A stretch of DNA of 64,000 nucleotides. Source: CAZCFB01 sp964511535. GTDB taxonomy: Bacteria > Myxococcota_A > Polyangia > GCA-2747355 > CAZCFB01. Position numbers and translations under genes: made by a program. Numbering within the stretch: position 1 is the stretch's first letter; each line of letters begins with the position of its first letter. Positions 17,483 to 28,787 of this stretch are shown piece after piece. The notes beneath the pieces were generated by a model. The model had not been told where the DNA came from. It ran no database searches and was given only the letters and a program-made list of their open reading frames with translations. Location: assembly GCA_964511535.1 (NCBI GenBank), contig CAZEFW010000001.1:124001-188000 (forward strand). The letters are read 5' to 3'.

Positions 17483-17541
17483 AGATACTACCGATCCCGC
17501 GCAAAATTGCCCGCCCCGATGCGCGGCGGTACCGTTGAGGC

Positions 17542-18495
17542 ATGCAGGACCTGGTGGACGACTTCCTCGACAGCATCCAGCACGAGCGCCGCGGCTCGCT
17601 CCACACGGTGCGTGCCTACGGCCGCGACCTGGAGCAGGTGCTCACCTTCGCCCGGTCCAGGCTGGGCCGGGAGCCGGAGGTCGCCGACCTGGATCCGGAT
17701 CTGGCCCGCGGGTTCATCGCCGCCCGCTTCGGCGACAACAGCCCCACCACCATCGCCCGCAAGCTGAGCGCCCTGCGCAGCTTCGGCGACTTCCTGGTGC
17801 GCCGGGGCCTGCGCGAGGACAACCCGATCAAGCTGGTGGCCATGCCCAAGCGCCCGCAGCCTCTGCCGCGGTTCCTCAGCGTGGACGAGGCCTTCGCCCT
17901 GGTGCAGGCCCCTGACGAGAGCACGCCGGCCGGACTCCGGGACCGGGCCATCCTGGAGCTGCTCTACGCCTCGGGGTTGCGTGTCTCGGAGCTCTGCGCC
18001 CTCGACCAGGCAGACCTGGAGTTGTCCCAGGGCACCCTGCGCGTGCGCCACGGCAAGGGGGACAGGGAGCGCATCGTGCCTGTGGGATCCCGGGCCGTCG
18101 AGGCGGTGGAGGCCTACCTCGAGGTGCGCCCCGCCATGAAGAACCCCCGCACGGACGCACAGGATCCCGCGGCGCTGTTCCTCAACCTGCGCGGGGGCAG
18201 GCTCACCACCCGCTCGGTGGCCCGCATCGTGGACCGCTACTGCACAGAGGCGGGCACCCGCGCGCCGGCCTCGCCCCACGCCCTGCGCCACAGCTGCGCG
18301 ACCCACCTGCTCGACGGCGGCGCCGATCTGCGCGCGATCCAGGAGGTGCTGGGCCACGCCAGCCTGAGCACCACCCAGCGGTACACGCACGTGAGCATCG
18401 ATCACCTGATGAAGGTGTACGACGAGGCGCACCCGCACGCGCGCGACGCGCGCGAAACAAAAAACAAGGAACAAAAAATGGAGAATAAAAAATGA
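17542..18495 (+). CDS. xerC: Tyrosine recombinase XerC-type
   Basis: This is a site-specific recombinase of the XerC/XerD class, expected to resolve chromosome dimers at dif in the cytoplasm. It has an N-terminal SAM-like core-binding domain (residues 1-90) and a catalytic domain with the full set R147, K172, H246-x-x-R249, H272 and the nucleophile Y281 (QRYTHV). The synteny with hslV and hslU is the same as codV-clpQ-clpY of Firmicutes and supports XerC over XerD. The last 13 residues (ETKNKEQKMENKK) are encoded by an A-rich heptad repeat and are probably an extension created by that repeat rather than part of the fold. Confidence 0.88.
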   Translation: MQDLVDDFLDSIQHERRGSLHTVRAYGRDLEQVLTFARSRLGREPEVADLDPDLARGFIAARFGDNSPTTIARKLSALRSFGDFLVRRGLREDNPIKLVAMPKRPQPLPRFLSVDEAFALVQAPDESTPAGLRDRAILELLYASGLRVSELCALDQADLELSQGTLRVRHGKGDRERIVPVGSRAVEAVEAYLEVRPAMKNPRTDAQDPAALFLNLRGGRLTTRSVARIVDRYCTEAGTRAPASPHALRHSCATHLLDGGADLRAIQEVLGHASLSTTQRYTHVSIDHLMKVYDEAHPHARDARETKNKEQKMENKK

Positions 18496-18570
18496 GCTAG
18501 CCATGCTCCCGGCCAATTCATTTTGAATTTCTTGTTTTTTGTTCCTAATTTTTTGTTCAGGCCTTTTTGT
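18454..18570. repeat. Inverted pair of A/T-rich heptad arrays between xerC and hslV
   Basis: Bases 18454-18495 read as six seven-base units of GGAACAA type (GAAACAA, AAAACAA, GGAACAA, AAAATGG, AGAATAA, AAAATGA). Bases about 18520-18560 hold the complementary units (TTCTTGT, TTTTTGT, TTTTTGT). Together they can fold into a long imperfect stem. The left array codes for the tail of xerC and ends in its stop codon. The same units recur at 54677-54718 and 55005-55039. A transcription-terminating or stability-modulating role ahead of hslV is possible but not shown. Confidence 0.7.
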
Positions 18571-18631
18571 TTGGGTTGACCAACCACACTCCGTCCTTAC
18601 CTTGGTCCCTCCAATAACCCACGAGGGATCC

Positions 18632-19185
<554 letters not shown>

Positions 19186-19189
<4 letters not shown>

Positions 19190-20574
19190 CCATCACCGAC
19201 CAGGACGAGCTGGGAAAGCAGCTCACCCCCCGGGCCATCGTCACCGCCCTCGACCGGTTCATCATCGGCCAGAACGAGGCCAAACGCGCCGTCTCCATCG
19301 CCCTGCGAAACCGCTGGCGCCGGCAGCGGGTGGAGGAGGGCCTGCGCGACGAGATCGTGCCCAAGAACATCATCATGATGGGCCCCACCGGCGTGGGGAA
19401 GACCGAGATCGCCCGGCGCCTGGCGCGCCTGGCCCAGGCGCCCTTCATCAAGGTGGAGGCGTCCAAGTTCACCGAGGTGGGCTATGTCGGCCGGGACGTC
19501 GAGTCGATGATCCGAGACCTGACCGAGATCGGGGTCAACCTGGTCAAGTCCGAGGAGCGGGAGTTCGTCAAGGTGCAGGCGCGGGTCAACGCCGAGGAGG
19601 CGCTGCTCGACCTGCTGCTGCCGCCCCCGCCCGAGTCGCCCCACGGCTTCGACGAGCGGGACGACGGCGGCATCGCCCAGTCGACCCATGAAGCCACCCG
19701 AGAGAAGCTGCGGCAGAAACTCCGCGACGGCGAGCTGGACGACCGCGAGGTGGAGCTCGAGACCTCGGACAAGACCTTGCCGGTGTTCGAGAACTTCAGC
19801 CAGGCCGGCATGGAGGAGATGGTGGTCAACATCTCGGACATGTTCGGCAACGCCTTCCCCAAGCGAACCCGGACGCGGCGGGTCAAGGTGCCGGAGGCGC
19901 TGGAGCTCATTGAGGAGGAGGAGGCCAGCAAGCTCATCGACGCCGACGGCGTGATCCGCGAGGCGGTCCTGCGGGTGGAGAACTCGGGCATCATCTTCAT
20001 CGACGAAATCGACAAGGTCTCCAGCCGGGAGGGGACCGGAGGCGGCGGCCCGGACGTGAGCCGCGAGGGCGTCCAGCGCGACCTGCTGCCGGTGATCGAG
20101 GGCTCCACCGTGACCACCAAGTATGGCCCGGTGCATACCGACCATATCCTGTTTATCGCCGCGGGCGCGTTCCACGTCACCAAGCCGTCTGACCTGATCC
20201 CGGAGCTGCAGGGCCGCTTCCCGATCCGGGTGGAGCTCCAGGCCCTGACCAAGGGCGACTTCATCCGCATCCTCACCGAGCCGGAGAACGCCATCTGCAA
20301 GCAATACACCGCGCTGATGTCCACCGAGGGCATCGACGTGGAGTTCGCCGACGAGGCGGTGGGGGAGATCGCCCGCATCGCCGCGGACGTCAACGAGCGC
20401 ATGGAGAACATCGGCGCGCGGCGGCTGCACACGGTAATGGAGAAGCTGCTGGAGGAGCTCTCCTTCGAGGCGCCCGAGATCGGTCCTCAGACCATCACCG
20501 TCACCGCCAACTATGTCCAGGAGCGCCTGGGCGACATCCTGGAGCACGAGGACCTCTCCCGCTACATCCTGTAG
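19186..20574 (+). CDS. hslU: ATP-dependent protease ATPase subunit HslU (ClpY)
   Basis: This AAA+ unfoldase caps HslV and feeds it substrates. It has Walker A GPTGVGKT at residues 66-73, Walker B IIFIDEID at 269-276, the pore loop in FTEVGYVGRDVESM, and the C-terminal signature LSRYIL, whose last residues insert into HslV. Its 462 residues match the family. The ATGA overlap with hslV indicates translational coupling. Confidence 0.97.
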
Positions 20575-20664
20575 CGCAGCAGCGTGGACGTAGGCGTAGC
20601 CCCAGGCGACCACCGCCCCCCACTCCCACTACATCCATCACAAGAAAAACAAGCAGATAGCTTC

Positions 20665-20694
20665 TTGCTCTCCCGGACATCGCTCGGATAGGAT
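20665..20694 (+). promoter_or_regulatory. Candidate sigma-70-like promoter for the Hsp70 cluster
   Basis: TTGCTC at 20665-20670 and TAGGAT at 20689-20694 are separated by 18 bases, with the J-domain gene starting 55 bases further on. Each hexamer matches four of six consensus bases. The 174-base gap after hslU otherwise shows no gene. No sigma-32-like heat-shock promoter was recognised. Confidence 0.35.
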
Positions 20695-20748
20695 AGGTCA
20701 TTCATCTGGGCATGTGCTCGTTTCCACCCCGGGAGGGAAATACCAGGA

Positions 20749-22395
20749 ATGGCTGCCGCGGGAACCAGCGATCCGACCAGCAAGCCCGACGCCCTGGTCC
20801 GGGTCGCACCTGACGCTGACTTCTCCGCATCCGAGATCACGGTGCAGGAGGGGTTCGTGCTCTCCCGCGTGGATGGCAAGTCTTCGGTCAAGACGCTCTG
20901 CCTGCTCTCCGGCATGGGTGAGGACGCCACCCGCGAGCTGTTGCTCAGCCTCTGGAAGAAGGGCCTCATCGTGGTGGGAAACCGAAAGGCGGTGGTGCCG
21001 GGGAGCGCCCTGTCGTCGAACCAGGAGCCGTCTTCGCCGCCAGAGACACCGTCCCAGGCGGAGTCCAGCGACGTGATTGACGCAATCCTCAAGCGCCACG
21101 AGGAGGACCCACCGTTCGAGGCCGAGATCGCCTCGGAAGAGGTGGACATCCCGGTCAAGGCGCGCCGCCGGATCCGCGTGCTGCACAAGATCCTGGACGA
21201 CGTGGACCTTTACCAGCTCCTCGGGCTCGAGCCCACGTCGGATCTGAAAGAGATCCGACGGGCCTACTTCCGCCGCAGCAAGGAGTTTCACCCGGATCGC
21301 TACTTCAACCGCGAGACCGGCGCCTACCTGGATCTGCTCAAGGAGATATTCAAGCGAATCAGCGGCGCCTACAGGATCCTGGAGAATGACGAACACCGGG
21401 CCAGGTACCTGATGCGCGTGGCCCAGGCCCAGCAGAACATGCCGATCCTGTGGCCTCAGAAACATAATACTCCCCACGGAAAGGAGTCAGGCCCCTGGAA
21501 GCCCAAGCGGGGCAGGGGCGTTGAGGAGCGCAAGTCCAGCGCGGACATGGACCAGTCCACCGACGGCAGCACCTACACCTTCGTGCGCAGATCCAGGGGC
21601 ACCCGAGAGAAGACCACCTCCTCGGACAAGGGCTCCGCCGATCAGGACGATAAAAAGGATCAAGCCCCGGCGAGCGAAACGACGACGCCGGAGCAGAGCC
21701 CGGAAGCAGGGCCGCGGATGATCACGCTGGATGACCCGCAGCCCGTGATGGAGACCGAGCAGGAGGACCCGGGGCAGACGCCCGCTGATGAGACCTTCAA
21801 CCCAGAGGAAAACTCCAGCCGGGTCACCCTCGATGTGGGGCGGGACACCGCACGGGTCAACCTGGGGAAGCTCGTCCAGCCCCGCATGGCCTATGAGCGT
21901 GGCCTCCAGTTGATGGAGGAGGGCGACATGCGCGGGGCGCTCGCCAGCTTCCGGGTTGCCATCTCCTTCAGCCCGGAGAACGCCGAGTACCGCAAGACGT
22001 ACACCGAAGCCGTGGCGCACACCCGGGACAACTCCGCGGGTGCGTACTTCCAGCGCGGGCAGCAGGAGCACGCCGCAGGCCACCTGGAGGTGGCGTACGG
22101 CCTGATCTGCAAGGCCGCGAGCCTGGATCCCAGAGTTCAATACTTGCTCAAGGCAGCCCAGATCGGACACCAGATGGGCGATTTGCTGGCTGCGCAGGTT
22201 TATGCTAAAAGGGCAGTAGAAAAGCAACCTTATTCGACTGATGGTCACCTGATGATGGCGAAAATTTTGCTTGCATCGGGCCGAGTAGAGGAAGCTCAAC
22301 AGGAGCTGGAACTGGTACTCGAGACAGCCCCTGGCAACGCTGAAGCACGGGACCTGTTGGAACAACTGACTGGCGGAAAGCCGAAGGCCAGATAA
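20749..22395 (+). CDS. J-domain protein with N-terminal winged-helix-like module and C-terminal TPRs
   Basis: The 548-residue protein has three parts. Residues about 25-80 form a small helical module (GFVLSRVDGKSSVKTLCLLSGM). Residues about 155-225 are a J domain with the HPD triad at H181 (LYQLLGLEP, FHPDRY), which should stimulate an Hsp70 ATPase. After a charged, disordered linker, residues about 380-540 carry TPR-like helices (AYERGLQLMEEGDMRGALASF, AQVYAKRAVEKQPYS). The Hsp70 gene follows 15 bases downstream, so the two are likely a dedicated pair. GGGAGGG at 20731-20737 supports the start. The client proteins are unknown. Confidence 0.85.
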   Translation: MAAAGTSDPTSKPDALVRVAPDADFSASEITVQEGFVLSRVDGKSSVKTLCLLSGMGEDATRELLLSLWKKGLIVVGNRKAVVPGSALSSNQEPSSPPETPSQAESSDVIDAILKRHEEDPPFEAEIASEEVDIPVKARRRIRVLHKILDDVDLYQLLGLEPTSDLKEIRRAYFRRSKEFHPDRYFNRETGAYLDLLKEIFKRISGAYRILENDEHRARYLMRVAQAQQNMPILWPQKHNTPHGKESGPWKPKRGRGVEERKSSADMDQSTDGSTYTFVRRSRGTREKTTSSDKGSADQDDKKDQAPASETTTPEQSPEAGPRMITLDDPQPVMETEQEDPGQTPADETFNPEENSSRVTLDVGRDTARVNLGKLVQPRMAYERGLQLMEEGDMRGALASFRVAISFSPENAEYRKTYTEAVAHTRDNSAGAYFQRGQQEHAAGHLEVAYGLICKAASLDPRVQYLLKAAQIGHQMGDLLAAQVYAKRAVEKQPYSTDGHLMMAKILLASGRVEEAQQELELVLETAPGNAEARDLLEQLTGGKPKAR

Positions 22396-22410
22396 GGAAC
22401 GGACATCCCC

Positions 22411-24240
<1,830 letters not shown>

Positions 24241-24255
24241 GGGCGAGGGCGATTG

Positions 24256-25782
24256 ATGTCCGATCCGAGACAACAGGCCGACGCCCTCGTGGAAGAGGGG
24301 CTGAAACTCTACAAGGCAGGGCGCCTGGATGATGCCCTGGCCAGGTGGGAGGCCGCGCTCGATCTCGTTGACGACCACAAGCAGGCGCTCGAGTACTACG
24401 GCTACGTCGAGCGGAACCGTGACGCGCTGGAGGAGAGCTTCAACCAGGCCGCGGCGAGCGCGGATGACTCCCTGGACGTCACCGCTGGCGCGACAGATGA
24501 CGCTGATGTGGAGTGGGAGCGAGACCGGGCCTCTTTTGCGGGGGGGCAGCTGACACCCGCCGCCGACGGCCACACCCTGGATCCCCCCTCGGTCGCGGGC
24601 GATCCGGCGCAGCTCGAACCCCTCGGCGAGGACGACGAGACGCCGATCATGACTCCCATCCGCGAGGAGAAGACGAGTCGAATCGGCCGAGAGCTGCTCG
24701 AGATCCACCTGGGAGAGAGCCGCGAAGGTCTCGAATTGAGCAGCAGCTTTGAATCGCAGGAGCAAACTCCGCAGGTCGCTGGGCTACCCAACATCCTGCT
24801 GGAGGAAGCCGCAGAGGACAGCGGCGAGCAATCCGGAGTGTCGGTGAGCGGTGATAACAGCTTCGGGGACACAGGCGGCGAGATGACAGCTGGCGACAAC
24901 GACTTGAGCGACTCTTCGGAAGAAGAACTGATCCTCCTGAGCGATGGGGACGACGAAGACCTCGAGGAGGAGGGGGCCGAGTTCACCTGGGAGGAGGAAC
25001 CCTCCAAGGGTCCGGTGGACGATGACTCCGATCCGGGGCTGCAGATCGATCTATCCCCCGGCACCGGGGGCAGCAGCGACAACCTGGAGCTCGAGGACGA
25101 TCCGAGCTTCAAGGAGGGCGCGGGCTACCAGGAAGTGCTGTTGGCGGGTGAGGGTGAGGAGGAGGAGGAGGAGGAGGAGGTGCAGGCTGCCGGCTCTTCT
25201 CCCGATATCCCGGAGCTGCCGAACATCCCCGTCTCGGCCCCCTTTGACGACATGGATGAGGGTTCGGGGGACAGCAACTGGGTCGAAGAGGAGCTGGAGC
25301 GGGTGGGTACCGGCGACGTCATGGACGAGCTGGACTCACCGAGCAGCGGCGACCACGCCAGCTACGACCTGCCCATGGACTCGCTGGAGGTGCTCTCGGG
25401 GCAAGAAGCCGAGGGCCCCATCGATGAAATCCAGGGGCTGCTGGAGGAAGGCAAGCTCGAGGACGCGCTCGGGGCTTGCAATCAGATCCTGGTGGACCTG
25501 CCCGGCGACAAGGCTGCCCAGGAGATGCTGGACAGGATCAAGGGCCAGCTGCAGGAGGTCTACACCCAGCGCATCGGCGACCTCGAGGAGGTCCCCACGG
25601 TCCTGGTGCCGCGCCATGAGATCGTCTGGCAGAACCTGGATCACCGCACGGGCTTCCTGCTCTCCCGCATCGACGGGTTCCTCTCCTACCAGGACATCAT
25701 CGATGTCAGCGGCATGCCCATGTTCGAGGCTTGCCGGATCCTCGTCGGGCTGATGGACGAGGAGATCATCGGGGCAGGCTAG
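24256..25782 (+). CDS. Highly acidic TPR-like protein with C-terminal winged-helix-like module
   Basis: The 508-residue protein starts with one TPR-like hairpin (ALVEEGLKLYKAGRLDDALARW). About 330 very acidic, Ser/Gly/Asp-rich and probably disordered residues follow, with a run of eight Glu near residue 305. A second helical hairpin (IQGLLEEGKLEDALGACNQIL) comes next. The final 45 residues (TGFLLSRIDGFLSYQDII, ACRILVGLMDEEII) match the module at the N-terminus of the J-domain protein two genes upstream. It follows the Hsp70 gene by 15 bases and is probably co-transcribed and part of the same machine. GGGCGAGGG supports ATG 24256. No enzyme motif is present. Confidence 0.75.
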   Translation: MSDPRQQADALVEEGLKLYKAGRLDDALARWEAALDLVDDHKQALEYYGYVERNRDALEESFNQAAASADDSLDVTAGATDDADVEWERDRASFAGGQLTPAADGHTLDPPSVAGDPAQLEPLGEDDETPIMTPIREEKTSRIGRELLEIHLGESREGLELSSSFESQEQTPQVAGLPNILLEEAAEDSGEQSGVSVSGDNSFGDTGGEMTAGDNDLSDSSEEELILLSDGDDEDLEEEGAEFTWEEEPSKGPVDDDSDPGLQIDLSPGTGGSSDNLELEDDPSFKEGAGYQEVLLAGEGEEEEEEEEVQAAGSSPDIPELPNIPVSAPFDDMDEGSGDSNWVEEELERVGTGDVMDELDSPSSGDHASYDLPMDSLEVLSGQEAEGPIDEIQGLLEEGKLEDALGACNQILVDLPGDKAAQEMLDRIKGQLQEVYTQRIGDLEEVPTVLVPRHEIVWQNLDHRTGFLLSRIDGFLSYQDIIDVSGMPMFEACRILVGLMDEEIIGAG

Positions 25783-26365
25783 GATCCTTTAGCCTGTCCG
25801 CCAGCCTGCGCCGGAGCTCGGCCGGGCCGAGCTTCTCCTTCACTGAAAAGAGCATCGGCGGTCGGCGCAGCCCGAGCTGTTTTCCCGCTTTCATGGCGGC
25901 GCCCATGCGCTTGCTTCGGGGCACCTTGTCCGCCTTGGTGAGCACGGGCAAGGTGACGACCCCGACCTCCTGCATCCACGCCAACAGGTCTGCCTCCTCC
26001 TGCTGCACGCCCCGCCTGATATCCATCAACACCAGCATGAGCCGCAGCGCGTCGCGCGTCTCGAGGTAGTCGTTGATCAGGTGGGACCAGGCCTCCTGCT
26101 CGGTTCGGGAGGCCCGGGCGTAGCCGAACCCTGGCAGGTCGACCAGGTGAAATGGCGGCCCGCCGTAGCCGGAGAGGGCGAAGAAGATGATCTGCCGGGT
26201 GCGCCCCGGGGTGGAGGAGGTGCGGGCCAACTTGCGGTGACCGGTCAGCGCGTTGATCAGCGATGACTTGCCGCAGTTGGAGCGCCCCGCGACTGCCACC
26301 TCTGGCAGGGTCGCGGCGGGGATATTGCTGGCAGCGGTGCAGGCGGCGATGAAGCGGGCGTCCAT
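25766..26365 (-). CDS. engB: Ribosome biogenesis GTPase EngB (YsxC/YihA)
   Basis: This 199-residue GTPase acts in large ribosomal subunit assembly. It shows G1 GRSNCGKSS (residues 27-35), G2 region TSSTPGRTRQ, G3 DLPGFGYA and G4 TKADK. It is convergent with the acidic TPR gene and overlaps its 3' end by 17 bases, and is divergent from coaE. Length and motifs are standard for the family. Confidence 0.96.
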   Translation of the reverse strand: MDARFIAACTAASNIPAATLPEVAVAGRSNCGKSSLINALTGHRKLARTSSTPGRTRQIIFFALSGYGGPPFHLVDLPGFGYARASRTEQEAWSHLINDYLETRDALRLMLVLMDIRRGVQQEEADLLAWMQEVGVVTLPVLTKADKVPRSKRMGAAMKAGKQLGLRRPPMLFSVKEKLGPAELRRRLADRLKDPSLPR

Positions 26366-26401
26366 TTGAGTGCCGATCGGTTATGGAGGTTAAGTGCCGT
26401 T

Positions 26402-26432
26402 AGTCGACAGTCGACAGTCGACAGTCGACAGT
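26402..26432. repeat. Heptad array, 4.4 copies of AGTCGAC, between engB and coaE
   Basis: Four perfect tandem AGTCGAC units plus AGT lie in the 88-base divergent spacer between engB and coaE. The unit is the reverse complement, up to rotation, of the CGACTGT unit found at 42231-42265. Each unit contains the palindrome GTCGAC. The array is probably non-coding and lies just upstream of the coaE start, so it may affect the divergent promoters. Confidence 0.85.
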
Positions 26433-26453
26433 TATTGGTTAACATCGGGGCCC

Positions 26454-27104
26454 ATGGGCGGGCAATCCATAGATCAGGAGGCGAGGGCCTTACTGGTGGG
26501 GCTCACTGGCGGCATCGCGGCAGGCAAGAGCGCGGTGGCCGCGATGTTCGTGGAGCTGGGCGCGGCGCACCTGGACGCGGATCAGCTGGCCCGGCAGGTG
26601 GTGGCCAATGACGCGGCGCTGCTCGATCAGCTGGTGGGCGCGTTCGGACCGGAGATCCTCGACGGTGAGGGGCGCCTGGACCGCAAGGCGCTGGGGCGCA
26701 TCGTGTTCTCGGACCCCGCGCAGCGCAGGCAGCTGGAGGCGCTGACGCACCCGCCCATCGTGGCGGCGGCCCGACGCGAGCTGGAGGCGCTGGCGGCCCG
26801 CGCGCCGGGGCGCCCGGTGATCTACGAGGCGGCCCTGCTGGTGGAGGCGGGGCGCGCGGAGGAGATGGATCGGCTGGTGGTCGTGGTCGCGGATGATGCG
26901 GTGCGCCTGGAGCGGCTCATGGCGCGCTCGGGGCTCACGGAGCAGGAGGCGCGGCAACGGTTCGCCTCCCAGCTCCCCCAGGGCGAAAAGGCCGCCGTCG
27001 CTGACCACGTGATCGACAACTCGGGTACACTGGACCAGACTCGGCAGCAAGTTCTGGCGTCGTGGCGCGCCCTCACCGGCGCGTCAGATGGCCACGAACC
27101 GTGA
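26454..27104 (+). CDS. coaE: Dephospho-CoA kinase
   Basis: This enzyme catalyses the last step of coenzyme A synthesis, ATP-dependent 3'-phosphorylation of dephospho-CoA, in the cytoplasm. It has the P-loop GLTGGIAAGKSAV near the N-terminus, the DADQLARQV motif of the substrate site, and the THPPI lid motif. It has 216 residues from ATG 26454; no clear ribosome site is visible. A longer in-frame reading upstream would translate the heptad array and is not favoured. Confidence 0.93.
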   Translation: MGGQSIDQEARALLVGLTGGIAAGKSAVAAMFVELGAAHLDADQLARQVVANDAALLDQLVGAFGPEILDGEGRLDRKALGRIVFSDPAQRRQLEALTHPPIVAAARRELEALAARAPGRPVIYEAALLVEAGRAEEMDRLVVVVADDAVRLERLMARSGLTEQEARQRFASQLPQGEKAAVADHVIDNSGTLDQTRQQVLASWRALTGASDGHEP

Positions 27105-27120
27105 AGGGAGATTGGCAGCA

Positions 27121-28257
27121 ATGAGCGAACGCATGGGGCCCGCGGACACCACCTTCGTCACCGGCTTCCCCTCTTATACCGCCAAGCGAATGGTTCTACG
27201 CCTGCTCGAGGGCGACCCCCATGAGGAGGTGTACATCCTGGTTCAGGAGAAGCTGGCCGCGGACGCCGAGGAGTTCCGCGATCAGCTCCCCGAGGACCAG
27301 GGGAGCCGCCTGACCATGCTCGAGGGCGATGTTTCGAGCATGGACCTCGGCCTCTCCGGCAGGGAGTACCGCGGGCTGTTGGCAGACCTGACCAACATCC
27401 ACCACATGGCCGCGCACCTGCACATGGGGGCCAGCCGGGAGACCATCAAGCAGGTCAACGTGGGCGGCACCCGGGGCGTGCTGGAGCTGGCCCTGGAGTG
27501 CCAGCGCCTGCGTCGGTTCAACTTCTGGAGCACCGTGCGGGTGAGCGGTGATCGCCGCGGCGTCATCATGGAGGACGAGCTCGACTGCGGGCAGGGGTTC
27601 CTCAACCCGTACGAGGAGAGCAAGTTCCAGGCCGAGAAGATCGTTCGCTCCATGTCCAGGCGCGTCCCTTGCACCATCTTCCGCCCGGGGGTCATCGTGG
27701 GCGACTCGGTGACCGGGGAGATCGACCGCTTCGACGGGCCGTACCACTTGATGGTGCTCATCGTCGACTCGCCGCTCGACATGCGCCTGCCCTTGCCGGG
27801 CACCGGCGACGGCCCGCTGCACCTGGTGCCCGTGGACTACGTTATCGAGGCGGCGTACCAGCTGTCGCGCATGGACGCCTCCATCTCCAAGACCTTCCAC
27901 CTGGTGGATCCGTCGCCCCTGTCGGCCCGGTCGGTGTATGACCTGGTCGCCTCCCGGGCGCACCGCAAGACGCCTCGCCGGGTGCTCTCCGCTGGCATCG
28001 CCCGGGCGCTACTCGGCTCCTCGGTGCTCTCACGGCTGACCGGTTCCTCCCGCTCCATGCTGGAGGGGTTCGAGCGGGACGTGTTCTACAACAGCCGCAA
28101 CACCATCAACGCCCTGCGCCGCAGCGAGGTGTGGTGTCCTCCGTTTGACAGCTACGTCGACAACCTGGTGCGGTATGTCAAGAACGTGCGGGCCGCGCGC
28201 CGCCGGACCCGGGACGATCAGATCGTGGATCCGCTGGAGGACGAGGCGGATCTGTAG
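27121..28257 (+). CDS. SDR-family oxidoreductase, thioester-reductase / male-sterility-like
   Basis: This 378-residue Rossmann-fold protein has the cofactor loop FVTGFPSYTAKR and the catalytic YxxxK in NPYEESKFQAEK, with Ser in the expected position of NFWSTVRVSG. It resembles extended SDRs of the NAD_binding_4 (fatty acyl-CoA or thioester reductase) group, in which FRPGVIVGDS is a conserved strand. AAGGGAG about 11 bases upstream supports ATG 27121; an ATG four codons later is also possible. Substrate is unknown; a lipid or carrier-bound acyl group is a family-based guess. Confidence 0.75.
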   Translation: MSERMGPADTTFVTGFPSYTAKRMVLRLLEGDPHEEVYILVQEKLAADAEEFRDQLPEDQGSRLTMLEGDVSSMDLGLSGREYRGLLADLTNIHHMAAHLHMGASRETIKQVNVGGTRGVLELALECQRLRRFNFWSTVRVSGDRRGVIMEDELDCGQGFLNPYEESKFQAEKIVRSMSRRVPCTIFRPGVIVGDSVTGEIDRFDGPYHLMVLIVDSPLDMRLPLPGTGDGPLHLVPVDYVIEAAYQLSRMDASISKTFHLVDPSPLSARSVYDLVASRAHRKTPRRVLSAGIARALLGSSVLSRLTGSSRSMLEGFERDVFYNSRNTINALRRSEVWCPPFDSYVDNLVRYVKNVRAARRRTRDDQIVDPLEDEADL

Positions 28258-28258
28258 G

Positions 28259-28311
28259 GCCGCTGCGCGGCTCTGGCCTGGGGCTCGAGGCTTGAGACTT
28301 GAGGCTTGAGG
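28259..28311. repeat. GC hairpin plus four CTTGAGR heptads between convergent genes
   Basis: Immediately after the SDR stop is the perfect hairpin GCCGC-TGC-GCGGC (28259-28271). Thirteen bases later come four heptads (CTCGAGG, CTTGAGA, CTTGAGG, CTTGAGG) at 28284-28311. The following gene rimI is convergent, so this element could end transcription from the plus strand although it has no T-run. The same hairpin-then-heptads order recurs at 42084 and 50372. Confidence 0.75.
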
Positions 28312-28324
28312 GTGAAGTGTCTGC

Positions 28325-28768
28325 TCACCGCGCCAGCAGCATGATCAAGGCGTCCTCTCCGTCGGGGTAGTAGTCAGGGCGGCGGCCGACCTCGCGGTAG
28401 CCGTAGGCGCGGTAGAGCGCGACCGCGGGCTCGTTGGTGGGGCGGACCTCGAGGCTGATGGAGGCGCAGCCGCGGGCCCGCGCGGCGGCGTGCATGTGGT
28501 CCATCAGGACCCGGCCGAGGCCCTGGCGGCGCTGGTCGGGGTGCACGGCGATGTTCAGCAGGTGGACCTCGTCCAGGATGACCCAGTAGTCGATGAAGGC
28601 GGCCGCCTTCCCGCCTTCGCGGGGGAGGAGCAAGTCCAGGTGGGCGCTGTCGTTTGCCAGCTCGTCCTCGAAGGCCTGGCGCGGCCAGGGGTCCTGGAAG
28701 CAGTGCGCCTCGATTTCGAGGATCCGCTCCAGGTCCGCCTCGGTGGCAGGTTCGATGAGCCAGGTCAT
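28325..28768 (-). CDS. rimI: GNAT N-acetyltransferase, RimI type
   Basis: This 147-residue acetyltransferase probably modifies the N-terminal alanine of ribosomal protein bS18. The acetyl-CoA loop is QRRQGLG, preceded by the strand LLNIAVHP, and the C-terminal part has SLEVRPTNEPAVALYRAYGY, the usual RimI signature. It has standard length. It lies 19 bases downstream of the PEGA gene on the same strand. Other protein N-alpha acetyltransferases share these motifs. Confidence 0.85.
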   Translation of the reverse strand: MTWLIEPATEADLERILEIEAHCFQDPWPRQAFEDELANDSAHLDLLLPREGGKAAAFIDYWVILDEVHLLNIAVHPDQRRQGLGRVLMDHMHAAARARGCASISLEVRPTNEPAVALYRAYGYREVGRRPDYYPDGEDALIMLLAR

Positions 28769-28787
28769 TGGACGGGTCGAGCCGCGC

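Noticed and set aside
26394..26453. N-terminal extension of CoaE upstream of ATG 26454
   Set aside because: The extra codons are the AGTCGAC heptads and lie outside the conserved CoaE start; the P-loop follows ATG 26454 at the normal distance.
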